Below, piece after piece: positions 10,535 through 20,721 of a stretch of 64,000 nt of DNA. Position numbers and translations under genes: made by a program. Where the stretch lies: contig OW203770.1 in NCBI GenBank assembly GCA_934045905.1, positions 5,580,001-5,644,000 on the forward strand. Reading direction: 5' to 3'. Below the pieces are notes generated by a model. That model did no database searches. It was not told the DNA's origin and saw only the letters and a program-made list of their open reading frames with translations. The stretch is from Leuctra nigra. Its lineage: Eukaryota > Arthropoda > Insecta > Plecoptera > Leuctridae. Position 1 is the stretch's first letter; every line of letters begins with the position of its first letter.

Positions 10535-11240
10535 TGAATGACGTCATTTCCGGCCTCATAAATAGGAAAATTCTAGTTTGACTGTTCCTATTCCATAGAG
10601 ATGTCCTTCCGAATCGTTTGGCACTAGTTTCATACCGATCTGTCAACCAGTTTTCGAGATATTACGTCGTTTCTTCCGATTTCAAAATGGCTGCTGAAAT
10701 CACTGACCTCTTGAATTATAATTTAAACATGATTTCATTTTATTATAAGCAGTCTCAAATAGTATATTTATTGCATCAAAATGTAAATTTGTGCGATTTT
10801 TAAAATGTGTGACGTCATTTCCGGTTTCAGTATGGGAAACTGCAAATATTATTGATGATAATACATCAAGTTGACCGTCTAAATTGTTTAGCGTTGGTTT
10901 CGTTTAAATCTATTAAGACGTTATTAAGATATGATGTCATTTCTGGTTTCAAAATGGCGGCTTCCGGTTGGTTTTATATCAAGTCAAATAATATCACAAA
11001 AGAACATACGTTACATAAATATCAAAATAATTGGATCAAATTTGTTGCCGAAATGCCAATCGATGAATTAAATTTCATGACGTCATTTCCGGTTTCGTTA
11101 ACATAAATTTTAGTCTGTTGCTATTGATTATCCATATAGATGACCGTCCGAATCGTTTGGCGCTATTTTCGTTCCAATCGGTTTAGCCGTTTTTGAGATA
11201 TGACGTCACTTCCGGTTTCAAAATGGCGGCACAAAAAATT
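10535..11240. promoter_or_regulatory. CRE/ETS/YY1-like cluster in K2, upstream of AGXT-B
   Basis: TGACGTCATTTCCGG occurs near 10540, 10811 and 11080. A full TGACGTCACTTCCGG followed by TTTCAAAATGGCGGC occurs at 11201-11231, about 530-560 bp before the AGXT-B start codon. These match the core sites of CREB/ATF, ETS and YY1/Pho factors. Any promoter activity is inference. Confidence 0.5.
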
Positions 11241-11757
11241 CATGGGGTGAAGGTTAAATCAGACGCCAAAAGTGCACACGTGGTAAAAATGTGAGATCAA
11301 TCGGTTCAGCCGTTTAGGCTGTGGCCTGTTTACCGGATTTTAGCTCCAGCCTACTACTACTACTGAGATTATTACTGATTATTATTATGAAAACCGCCCT
11401 AAAACACTGTTTTCACGGCCCTCTAGCGTGCAAAGGGCGTAACCTATTGTTCCCAAATTTGGTATATGTTGTAGGGTGGGCCATAGCTCGAAATTAAGAT
11501 ATATCGCAACAATGTGAGATTTCCCAATTTTAAGATCCAGTAGGCCGAAAATGCCACTTTGATGCTTACAGTAAAAGTGGGTTTGCTCCAGCCTTTATTT
11601 GAGAGTGTGCGCGCCGTACGACGTGGCTGGCATGGAGCGACCGCTCCACTAGATATTTACATAATTCAACCGACTTATACCTGTTACTCCATTGCAAGAT
11701 AACGTCTTTCATTGCTGCAGTTGCAAGCAGGGCAATCTAGTAGAGACATCAAAGACA

Positions 11758-11919
11758 ATGGCTACGAAATTGACAATTTCGTCTCCCGAGTCACTGAAGG
11801 TACCCATCTTGGTTCCCGAAAAGCTGCTGATGGGACCGGGCCCCTCGAATGTGCCACCTAGAGTGCAGCATGCCTTGAGCTTGCCGATGTTAGGCGTAAT
11901 GCATCAGGACACGTTCAAG
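11758..11919 (+). CDS. AGXT/Spat copy B, first coding exon
   Basis: The ATG at 11758 (AAAGACAATGG, good context) opens 54 codons ending DTFK and a GTGAGA donor. LLMGPGPSNVPPRVQHALSL is the N-terminal substrate/PLP-loop signature of AGXT (human LLLGPGPSNLPP). An upstream in-frame ATG at 11692 reads through sequence with no family match, so 11758 is chosen. A CTGCAG at about 11720 could be the acceptor of a non-coding first exon. The end of the K2 mobile element lies only about 105 bp upstream. Confidence 0.92.
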
Positions 11920-12140
11920 GTGAGATCGTGATATAAATATTGAGGGAATGTTGTTTTCAAGGTCGCATCAAATTTGGGGATCGAATATAGTTTGAGCAGA
12001 TGCATTCTCTCCCTTTATTCACTGGCAAAATTATTGAATGTATACCTGTTTTGATATCAGGTCTATTAACAATTTGTTTTTTTAATATTTTTTTTGCTTA
12101 CTACAAATTTGGTGTAGCTACCTACTAAATTATATACCTA

Positions 12141-12243
12141 CAGCCTCATGCTCAAAAGAATTTCGGGATTTATCGACGCAAGTGCCCAGTGTCTTGTGGT
12201 GGTGAGGACTGACACCCGCAAATATCGACTTGCAATGAGGCTG
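12141..12243. repeat. MITE with CAGCCTCATGC termini
   Basis: It begins CAGCCTCATGCTCAAAA and ends GCAATGAGGCTG. A second copy with cleaner termini is at about 61575-61711 in a sog intron. It lies in AGXT-B intron 1. Confidence 0.65.
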
Positions 12244-12686
12244 TTTGGGCCAGTTTCTCGATATTCAGCTAGAGCTAAGACCATTGTTTCGTTTGAACAG
12301 TCATTGAAAGGTTGTCATTGGTTGTTGCCATAGTCTTAAATATTGTATTGAAATACTGACCCTCAGTGTTAGTTTGCCTATCAGACTATTTTGTAATTCA
12401 ACAGTGAAGAGTGTATTTGACAACTGAGTCAAGCAGGCGGAAAAGAGGAAGACCGGACTATAAGGGATAGAATTTTAGTTTCGATTCCTGCAAGGGGATA
12501 GAAGATAGACAGGAGACAAGTGGAGATTGATTAATTAATTTATTTGTAAGTTCGAAACAGAAGAAGATAAAGAGTTCTGAGAAATAGCGAGGTCTATCTT
12601 TGGATTTCTATCGTTTCTTTTCTTCGTACAATTTGTAAAGTGGTATATACGTTACGTAGTATCTAAAACATGACTATCTACTGTAG

Positions 12687-12879
12687 ATAATGGATGACAT
12701 CAAGTCCGGCCTCCAGTACGCCTTCCAGACCTCCAACGCTCTCACCCTGGCCGTGTCCGCCTCAGGCAACGGCGGCATGGAGGCGGCGCTCGTCAATCTC
12801 ATTGAAAAGGACGACGTCGTGCTCGTCGGAGTCAACGGTCTCTGGGGGGAGAGGGCGGCGGACATGGCTAGTAGATACG
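12687..12879 (+). CDS. AGXT/Spat copy B, second coding exon
   Basis: After the CTGTAG acceptor the exon reads [19 protein letters not shown], then [19 protein letters not shown] and [20 protein letters not shown]. It aligns with human AGXT around MDEIKEGIQYVFQTRN and SGSGHCALEAALVN, which contributes to PLP phosphate binding. The exon ends TACG|GTGAGT in phase 1, matching the following exon. Its last ~59 bp plus the donor site are the apparent founder of the minisatellite that begins immediately downstream. Confidence 0.93.
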
Positions 12880-13937
12880 GTGAGTCTGACAAGAGGGTAC
12901 TGATCGGCGTCCATGGTATCTGGGGGAAGGGGACTGGGGACATGGCTAGAAGATACGTGAGTCTGACAAGAGGGTACTGATCGGCGTCCATGGTATCTAG
13001 GGGGGGAGGGCGGCGGACATGGCTAGAAGATACGTGAGTCTGACAAGAGGGTACTGATCGGCGTCCTTGGTATCTGGGGGGAGGGCGGCGGACATGGCTA
13101 GAAGATACGGTGAGTCTGACAAGAGGGTACTGATCGGCGTCCATGGTATCTGGGGGGGAGGGCGGCGGACATGGCTAGAAGATACGTGAGTCTGACAAGA
13201 GGGTACTGATCGGCGTCCATGGTATCTGGGGGGAGAGGGCGGGGGACATGGCTAGAAGATACGGTGAGTCTGACAAGAGGGTACTGATCGGCGTCCATGG
13301 TATCTGGGGGGGAGGGCGGCGGACATGGCTAGAAGATACGTGAGTCTGACAAGAGGGTACTGATCGGCGTCCATGGTATCTGGGGGGAGAGGGCGGGGGA
13401 CATGGCTAGAAGATACGGTGAGTCTGACAAGAGGGTACTGATCGGCGTCCATGGTATCTGGGGGGAGGGGGCGGGGGACATGGCTAGAAGATACGGTGAG
13501 TCTGACAAGAGGGTACTGATCGGCGTCCATGGTATCTGGGGGGGAGGGCGGCGGACATGGTTAGAAGATACGTGAGTCTGACAAGAGGGTACTGATCGGC
13601 GTCCATGGTATCTGGGGGGAGGGCGGCGGACATGGCTAGTAGATACGGTGAGTCTGACAAGAGGGTACTGATCGGCGTCCATGGTATCTGGGGGGGAGGG
13701 CGGCGGACATGGCTAGAAGATACGTGAGTCTGACAAGAGGGTACTGATCGGCGTCCATGGTATCTGGGGGGAGAGGGCGGGGGACATGGCTAGAAGATAC
13801 GTGAGTCTGACAAGAGGGTACTGATCGCCGTCCATGGTATCTGGGGGGAGGGCGGCGGACATGGTTAGAAGATACGTGAGTCTGACTAGAGGGTACAGAT
13901 CGGCGTCCATGGTATCTGGGGAAGGGGGGGGGGGCGG
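12880..13937. repeat. Minisatellite (~14 x 74-80 bp) derived from AGXT exon 2 end plus its 5' splice site
   Basis: Each unit reads GTACTGATCGGCGTCCATGG, TATCTGGGGGGAGAGGGCGG, CGGACATGGCTAGAAGATAC and then GGTGAGTCTGACAAGAGG. The true exon end plus start of intron 2 (about 12821-12898) has the same text with a few substitutions. Hence every unit carries a copy of the exon's 3' end and a GTGAGT donor. About 14 units follow the real exon. One-base deletions (ATACGTGAG) shift the frame in several units. Confidence 0.95.
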
Positions 13938-14099
13938 TATCTGTAGGCACTGATGCCGGGTCAATCATAAAAAAAATTGTGAAGAAAGAGTGTTGACAAA
14001 CACGGAGTCATGGCAAAATAATATATTTTAGTCCTGATCCCAATCATTGTAACCCCTGTACTTGGTCTTGATATGTCTGAATAATGCTGGTTATTTCAG

Positions 14100-14265
14100 G
14101 TGGTCGGGTGGAGGTGTTGGAGCAGACTCCTGGCAAACACTTCTGTCCTGATCGTATCGAGGAAGCGCTGAAGAAACATCGGCCCGTATTTTTCTTCATC
14201 ACGCATGGGGATTCTTCCACTGGAGTCTGTCAGCCGCTCACTTTACTCGGCCCAATGTGCCACAA
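14100..14265 (+). CDS. AGXT/Spat copy B, third coding exon
   Basis: After the TTATTTCAG acceptor the frame completes a glycine and reads GRVEVLEQTPGKHFCPDRIE, then KKHRPVFFFITHGDSSTGVC and PLTLLGPMCHK up to a GTAAGA donor. FITHGDSSTGV matches the conserved FLTHGESSTGV of the family. The phase agrees with exon 2. The next exon should begin with a Y.CLLVVD-like sequence and then the SGSQK lysine motif; only a damaged beginning is found (15290). Confidence 0.92.
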
Positions 14266-14640
14266 GTAAGACTTTCATCTGAAAACTATTACGAGAGAAG
14301 GGAATGGAACTCTAGTTTAATCTTCAGTTTAGTTAAAATTCCACTTCGGGAAATGTGGTGTATCACAATTATACCTACACTGTGGCAAAACTGCAGTCAA
14401 TCCTGAGGTTAATTTAAATTGAGAAAATAAGCTCCGGAATTTAATTGCAGTATATAATGGTATTACACCGAGATTTCTAAAGTGGAGCTTAAGCTAACTG
14501 TAGCTTAAACTAATGGTAATACTGACCCCAACTAACTGAGCTATTTGATGACAAACTTTCCTATTACAATACTACCAAGTGGGACAACTAGCCATTTAAT
14601 TCGGTTGAGAATCATTATGGAAGTAAAAACACAGGCTCCA
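14266..14640. other. AGXT-B intron 3, AT-rich part
   Basis: Nothing recognised. Confidence 0.4.
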
Positions 14641-14645
14641 ACTCT

Positions 14646-15110
14646 CAGATTAGATTAGATTAGATTAGTGTGGTTTAATGGCGCGTCAACGACGAGGTTA
14701 TATTGCGCACATTCATTGTTATATTTAACTTTGTTGATCATAATTGGAGGGCAAGGGGAGGGGGTCGACCTAACGGGCCCGATCCGGGGGAGTCCAGCAC
14801 TGATGGGAAGGCCAGGCCGGAATGGGGACGGACCGGGGGGTGTGAGGATTCGGGCCGGCTGAACCCGATTTCAGGGGGATCACCATCTCGAGGGGGGAGG
14901 CCGGCCCGAGGGGACCACAAATTCAAGGGAGGGCATGGTTAGGCCGATCCTGGCTGCTCTTGGTCTGGGCCTCACCACTGATCTGTCCGGCATGGGTAAC
15001 CCTTAAACATGAGCATATGCTCGCCGGCGTAGCTGCAATGGATCATTGGCCAACGCAAACCCCACCACCGCGTTAAGGTGGCAGCCATCGGTGGGGCCAA
15101 CTCTCAGGAC
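14646..15110. repeat. GC-rich insert with (TTAGA)n tract
   Basis: An AGATT/TTAGA microsatellite (14648-14669) is followed by GCGCGTCAACGACGAGG and then about 300 bp of GC-rich DNA unlike its surroundings. This would fit the 3' end of a minus-strand non-LTR element with a microsatellite tail, but no protein similarity is seen. Confidence 0.35.
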
Positions 15111-15289
15111 TTAAAGTAAACACACCACTGAATTTTAATAAATACGTTGTGAACGAACTTATTCACGGCAGCAAATCCCACCCAACCTAACTGGAAACTG
15201 AAAAATCCCCACCGGTTGGGAACCACTATTGTATTGACAGATACAACTGCCTGCTAATTGGTACATACATTGTTATGGTTGTTTGACAG

Positions 15290-15400
15290 ATACAACTGCC
15301 TGCTAGCAGTGGTCGAATTGGAAGTCAGTCCATGGGGGGATGGTGTACTGGCAGGATTTCTGCCCAAGGGGGGCAAGTGGAGGAACAAAATTTGCCCCGC
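15290..15400 (+). pseudogene. Damaged start of AGXT copy B exon 4
   Basis: GACAG precedes ATACAACTGCCTGCTAGCAG, which reads YNCLLAVV and matches the start of the next AGXT exon (human YKCLLLVD). After that the frame diverges (ELEVSPWGDG). A +1 frame gives SVHGGMV, vaguely like the expected ASLGG. The first 21 bases, with the preceding GACAG, are also present at 15236-15257, a small direct duplication. No SGSQK lysine exon is found in the remaining 48 kb on this strand. Copy B therefore looks truncated or interrupted here. Confidence 0.6.
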
Positions 15401-15900
15401 GATAATGGGGGAGTGGGGGGCGAGCCCCCCACGTTGCCCCGCAGGGCGTTTTTTGGTTTTTGATACTTTAAAATCAATTTAGAGACGTTCTGAGGTGTAA
15501 TTTGTTTTTAAAAATTTTCACCGTTTTCACTCAAAATAAGGTGATGCTGCAAAAACCCTTACCCGCAGGGCGTTTTTTAGCTTTTTGGCACTTGAAAATC
15601 AATTTTAAGACGTTTTGAGGTAATTTTGTTTACAAAATGCACAGTTTACTAAATCACAGTCAAACTTTTATTTTTTCTGACATCTAGGGGGCAAGCCCTT
15701 CCCCTATCACCCTCCCCCCTACAGTTCAAATATTACACGATTGTATTGTTACAAAAAGAAACATTTGCATGAGGTCAATGGGGGACGGCGCCCAGGCCCA
15801 TGCTGGTCCGGGGCGCACAGTAACGGAAACATTTTAATTTCAGAAATTAATTTGGTGCGTTTCTACGCGATTTTGACGTTATGTTAAAGCTATTTCATCT
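15400..15900. repeat. Dispersed repeat with GCCCCGCAGGGCGTTTTTT motif
   Basis: CCCGCAGGGCGTTTTTTGG occurs near 15437 and 15560 and again near 57960. TGGTCCGGGGCGCACAG near 15805 belongs to the repeat also seen at 360-480. Origin unknown. Confidence 0.5.
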
Positions 15901-15988
15901 CGACAAATAGCGTCTACAAGGCTATAAATAGACAAATTCTCTGAAAATTGTATTATTTTGAAGTTAATTACATTACTTAGTGCTGTTT

Positions 15989-16997
15989 TTGAGCGAGCGT
16001 AGCGAGCGTCACCACGGTACTCTTATGGCACTTTCTCTGTGTGTTTGTTTGTTTGTTTTTTGTTTTTTTTGTGGTCACAGCCCAGGTTAATCCGCTCAAG
16101 CAATCGATCTGAAATTTTGTACACATACTAACGTACTCTATGCGGTCCCTGGGATCGTTTTTGAACGGGCTCCCATGATTGGTTCAAATTTAAAAAAAAT
16201 TATCTTTTGATTGGTTGCTTCGATCAATTTGAAATTTAGCAAAAACATTGCAACCAACATTGTACCCAATCATAAAAAATGTCAGCCAAATCCTCCTATT
16301 GGTTCAAATTTAAAACCATTTTGCATGTAATTTTTTACATTTAAACTAGAACAGATTGACCGATCAACTTAAAACTTCGCATGGTCATTGGTACCAACAT
16401 TTTAGGTATTTTTGCCAATTTTCAGTCTAATCTGTCGTTATTTTCAAAAGTTTTGTCATTTTAAGGTAATTTATTCCATAATCTTGAAAAATTTATACTA
16501 AATTGTCATCCCTGCCTTCTTTAAGCTTCTGTTCCAAGGCAAGGCCTGTAGAGCAGCCAAGCTATCCCACAATGTACAGTAAAATGAAAGCATTTTTGAG
16601 CTAGCGCATAAAATCGGATGCAGTACGAAGGCCAAATCCTCTAATTGGTTTAAGTTTAAATAATATCTTCTGATTGGTCGATAATCAAAATGTTCACATT
16701 AAGTTCAAATTTTGCATGGTGATCAAGACCAACTTTATATGAAATTTTACATATTGTAAGCCCAATCAGTCAAGTATTATTGTAATTTTACGAGTTTAGT
16801 ATGGGATGTCACAAGAGATTTCTGGAGAAAGTATGTAGGTAAGACTTCACGACACAATGGATCTCTTATTCATCCAGAGTATTATGGAGATTGAAAAATT
16901 GCAGAGAAAATCGTCTTGTGCCGTGTTGTTTATCGTGATTGGGGATGTTGCATGTTCTGTGCTCGCTCATCAACGCGTTACACTGAGCGTTTTCTAT
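15989..16997 (+). mobile_element. H3: Helitron-like non-autonomous element
   Basis: It starts TTGAGCGAGCGTAGCGAGCG and ends GTGCTCGCTCATCAACGCG, stem, TTTTCTAT. Internal CAATCGATCTGAAATTTTGT and TCCCATGATTGGTTC match H4. The variant terminal CTAT replaces CTAG. Confidence 0.65.
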
Positions 16998-16999
16998 AG

Positions 17000-18145
17000 T
17001 GAAGGCTCTTAGCACATACATTTGGCAAAATAGTGCAAAATGTGATACTAATTTTTCCTTTGGCAATCTTATAGGAAATTTTCCGCTCTTTCATAATTTC
17101 GATATCCTCAAAAAATCGGGCGGCCATTTTGGGCTCAAGGGCTGACTAAAGTACGAAAAAGAGTGTATTTCAGTGAAATTATAATAGTTTTGTCAATTTA
17201 TTGTTCTTGTATTAATAAACGATGTGTCAGGAAGGTAAGATAAAAAAATTCTAATTCTAAATTCTAATGTTGTATTTATTCAAGAAATTAAAGATGTCGG
17301 CGGGTAAGCTCTAAAATGACCACCATTTTCAGGGAATTTGTGCTTCAAGGTTGCAGTTAATTATTTAGGTTCATATTATGTACTTTTAACTTAAAAATCA
17401 ATGGGTCACGAAATTAACCCTTTGGGGGGTGGGGGGTGGAGACCTAAAGGTTTAGATATCTGTACCGTAGCCCACACTAGCTTGAGAAAAATGTTTCCTT
17501 GCACATCCTAATTAAATGTGCTCTCTTCAAAAAAAAATACGATAACTCAAAATTATGCCGCCATCTTGAATAAAATAAAAAGAGTTTATTTTTAATTTTT
17601 CGTAAAATTTAGTAAGTTTTATAAGCACTACAAAAAAAGTTTGTTTTACATAAAATAAAGCCCTAATAGTAATAATTAAATTTATAATTTGATTTTTCTT
17701 TGTATCTCCAACCATTCTCATTGAAATTGCATTCTTGTAATGAAAAAACGTCCCAAGATAGGGATATTACCATGTAATGTTAGTCCAGGAGGCGGTGACT
17801 CGATACCTTTGCAGTGAATAAGGGATGACCAAAATATCAAATTTATCATGATTTTTGAACAGCTGAGCGCAAAAGAACGAAATATAAACGCGTCTCATTC
17901 AAGATGGCGACATAATTTTGGGATCTTGTGATTTTTTTCGAACAGAGCAGAAAACTGCTATAGTTCAATGCACGAGCTGTGCGAGCATTCTGATTCTGAA
18001 GGAAAGAACAGGGAGCATCAAATGCAGTGGCTCCCGTAGTGACTGTCTAAAGTATTATCGGGGACTTGCAAAGATGAACCCACTTTATCATTGCCAGGTA
18101 TAGGGCGGCCTATGCTAGAGCGGGTTCATCTTTGCCTGTCACCGA
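17000..18145. other. AT-rich intergenic DNA, nothing recognised
   Basis: Only low-complexity AT sequence and short ORFs with no family features. Confidence 0.45.
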
Positions 18146-18149
18146 CCAT

Positions 18150-18290
18150 ATTCTAGAACGTTTTCCCAATTCCATTCTGATGGAATCCGGTCACGGCCAT
18201 AAGGAATAACATTGCATGGAATCGGATTCCAGTGGAATTGGGAATTTGATTAAGTGCAATGTTAATCCTTATCAGAAAAGCCAGTTCTAC
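18150..18290. repeat. MITE related to 61423-61545
   Basis: ATTCTAGAACGTTTTCCCAATTC and TGATGGAATCCGGTCACGGC are repeated, partly inverted, in the MITE at 61423-61545. CAATGTTAATCCTTAT is shared with the hairpin at 8629. Confidence 0.6.
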
Positions 18291-18880
18291 CAAATTAGCT
18301 GAAAAAGTACTAACATATTACAGATGTAATTTAAACAGACGAAATTTTAATGGTAGTGGACGTCCCCCAGTCAAGACTGCACTATCTCAAAAAATATAAT
18401 TTGCATTTTTTTACATAAATGTCTTTGCTAGGACCTCCATGTCCAATGATGTACATTCTTATATGTCACAATTTGGTCATACCACATAGCGCAGTACTGC
18501 CAATAGGTAATTTTCAACTATTAGGTAATGTGTTTAAGACTGCACTATCTGCAAATATCCTATGCGGCGAAACAGAAATCTGTACTATTTACAGATAGTA
18601 CAGTATTGCACCATAGTACTTATAAGCCGGTTTCCCATAAAGCGCGTTTCGCGTTTTGCGTTTCGCTTTTTTTATTGACCAATCAAAACCACCGAAAATT
18701 TCGCCGCACGCGTTTTATTTTTAAGCCGCCCCATCTCGATTGTCGGGAGGTTTATTCAGTACCGCGCGTGGCGAAAATAACGTCACGACCTAGCAGCTAA
18801 TCACGTGCGACTACGAAAACTATAAAATAAGACTATAATGCTAATAATTACTTACCTGTGCATATTATTCCATCTAATCA

Positions 18881-19973
18881 TTGAGCGAGCGTAGCGAGCG
18901 TCACCACGGTACTCTTATGGCACTTTCTCTGTGTGTTTTTTTTTTTTGTGGTCACACCCCAGGTCAAACCGCTCAAGCAATCAATCTGAAATTTTGTACA
19001 CATACTAACGTAATCTATGCGGTCCCTGGGATCGTTTTTGAACGGGATCCCGTGATTGGTTCAAATTTAAAAAAAAAAATATCTTTCGATTGGTTTGTTT
19101 TATCAATTTGAAATTTTGACAAGTCATTACCACTAACATTTTACCCAATCATACAAAGTTTCAGCCAAATCCTCCCATTGGTTAAAATTTAAAACCATCT
19201 TTACTGTGATTTTTGAAATTTAAACTAGAACCGTTTAACCGATCAACTTAAAACTTTGCATGGTCATTGGGACCAACATTATCTGTGTTTTTAACAATTT
19301 TCAGACAAATATGTGTTTAAATCCAAAAGTAATTGACATTTTACGGACATTTTGCGTGTTGGCTGTCAAATTTCTCGAAAATGTTGATCACGGCTACTTC
19401 GACTCTTTATAGTTCCAAGGTAGTTAGAGCAAAAACTTTCAAACGTATGAAACTGATATGACCGTTCAACAGATCGTCTAATATTGTGTAAGTACACACA
19501 CCTATATCATATGAGTGGTCCCAGGTATATTTTTGTAACTATGATTTTTGAATATTGACTAGGAACATTTTAATTATAAAGGTTCAATCGATCAACTTAA
19601 AACTTTGCATGGTCATTGGGACTAAGCCCCATTTACACGGTGCAATTTCTTGTACAACTTCTGTACCACACTTTTGTGTCACACTTCTTGAATGGAAATT
19701 AGAACATGTTTTAAGTTCTGTGACAGAAAGTTGCGTCGTGTAAACACAAAATTGTATGAAAAATGGGAATGTGACAGAAGTTGTTCAAGAAATTGCACAG
19801 TGTAAATGGGGCTTAATACTTTAGGAATATTTGGAGATTTTTATACCTACAAGTCTGACGAATTTCAAGAATTATTGGCTTTTAATGATATTTTCGATAG
19901 ACATAATTTCGGTTCGAGGTGTTGCGCGTGTCCGTGCTCGCTCATCAACGCGTTACACAGAGCGTTTTCCTAG
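18881..19973 (+). mobile_element. H4: Helitron-like non-autonomous element
   Basis: TTGAGCGAGCGTAGCGAGCG at the start; GTGCTCGCTCATCAACGCG, stem CGCTCA/TGAGCG-like, TTTTCCTAG at the end (CTAG 19970-19973). It carries a MITE at 19624-19815. It is the cleanest plus-strand copy of the family. Confidence 0.7.
19624..19815. repeat. MITE with AAGCCCCATTTACAC termini, inside H4
   Basis: AAGCCCCATTTACACGGTGC at the left matches GTGTAAATGGGGCTT at the right. Other copies lie at 48199-48360 and 51985-52184. The flanking bases suggest a TA or TAA target duplication. Confidence 0.85.
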
Positions 19974-20335
19974 TATCTAATAACACCCAAATTGTTACTA
20001 GCAAGAATAATAAATTTTTACCAACATTCTGTTTTGACGGCCTCTTCTAGGCGTTATAAAAAAGACATAACTCGAAAACGCAAAACGCGAAACGTCAATA
20101 TCACGTCAATAGATATCTGGAAATCAAACTGCATAAAGTAATATTTCAGAACCCAGAGCCACCCTGATACTTTTAGGAATAATCTTGCCTGCCGCTACCA
20201 TCGAGACAGGTCAACTCAAAACTAAAACGCGCGAAACATTTTTGACAGGCAAAGACGATGTACGCATTGTTTAGATATATATATGGTCGTGGGTTCGAGT
20301 CCCACTCGAGGAAAATCTTTTCTCATTGCAGTTGG

Positions 20336-20390
<55 letters not shown>
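20336..20390. repeat. (TA)n microsatellite
   Basis: About 24 TA dinucleotides. Just upstream, GGTTCGAGTCCC resembles a tRNA B box, and CAGTTGGTATT recurs inverted near 20440, so this may be the inside of a short tRNA-derived or foldback repeat. Confidence 0.8.
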
Positions 20391-20721
20391 CTAATATGGT
20401 TTTTTCTGATGACCTCAGATAGGGTGATGATAATTAATACCAACTGCAAATTGAAAAGATTTATATGCCATGCTGCCCAAATTGCTGCCATATTATAGTG
20501 AGCTCTTCAAGAGAGCCTTGGAATCAAAAAACCATACCGACAGCTCTCATAACTCGATCAAAATATCATTATTACACTACAATTTCTAATAATTTTACAC
20601 TCGTTCGGTAAATAACCAAATACCTACCTTAACATCAGTTCTTGTAGTATACAAGAAAATGTGGAGCTTTGCAATCACCAGTGTGAATGGGCATTGAGAC
20701 TTACCAATACGATGTTCCCGA

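Larger units (their letters stand above)
9828..11652 (+). mobile_element. Composite element K2, ending just upstream of AGXT-B
   Basis: Order: palindrome (9831-10238, arms of about 170 bp), spacer, degenerate units with TGACGTCA (about 10540-11210), the conserved block with GAGCTATGGCCCACC in reverse, and the terminal hairpin GTGGAGCGACCGCTCCAC-like sequence, then CTAG at 11649-11652. It is the same module order as K3 and the mirror image of K1 and K5. No ORF is present. Confidence 0.7.

Noticed and set aside
12674..13968. Several minus-strand ORFs of 66-156 codons across the minisatellite
   Set aside because: They repeat the same peptide ([12 protein letters not shown]...) because the tandem unit lacks stops in that frame; there is no start context, family or splice evidence.
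14648..14670. TTAGA tract as telomeric repeat
   Set aside because: Insect telomeres are TTAGG; the tract is short and interstitial, more like a LINE tail.
20290..20320. B-box-like GGTTCGAGTCCC as a tRNA gene
   Set aside because: No A box or acceptor stem; only a tRNA 3' remnant next to a (TA)n tract.
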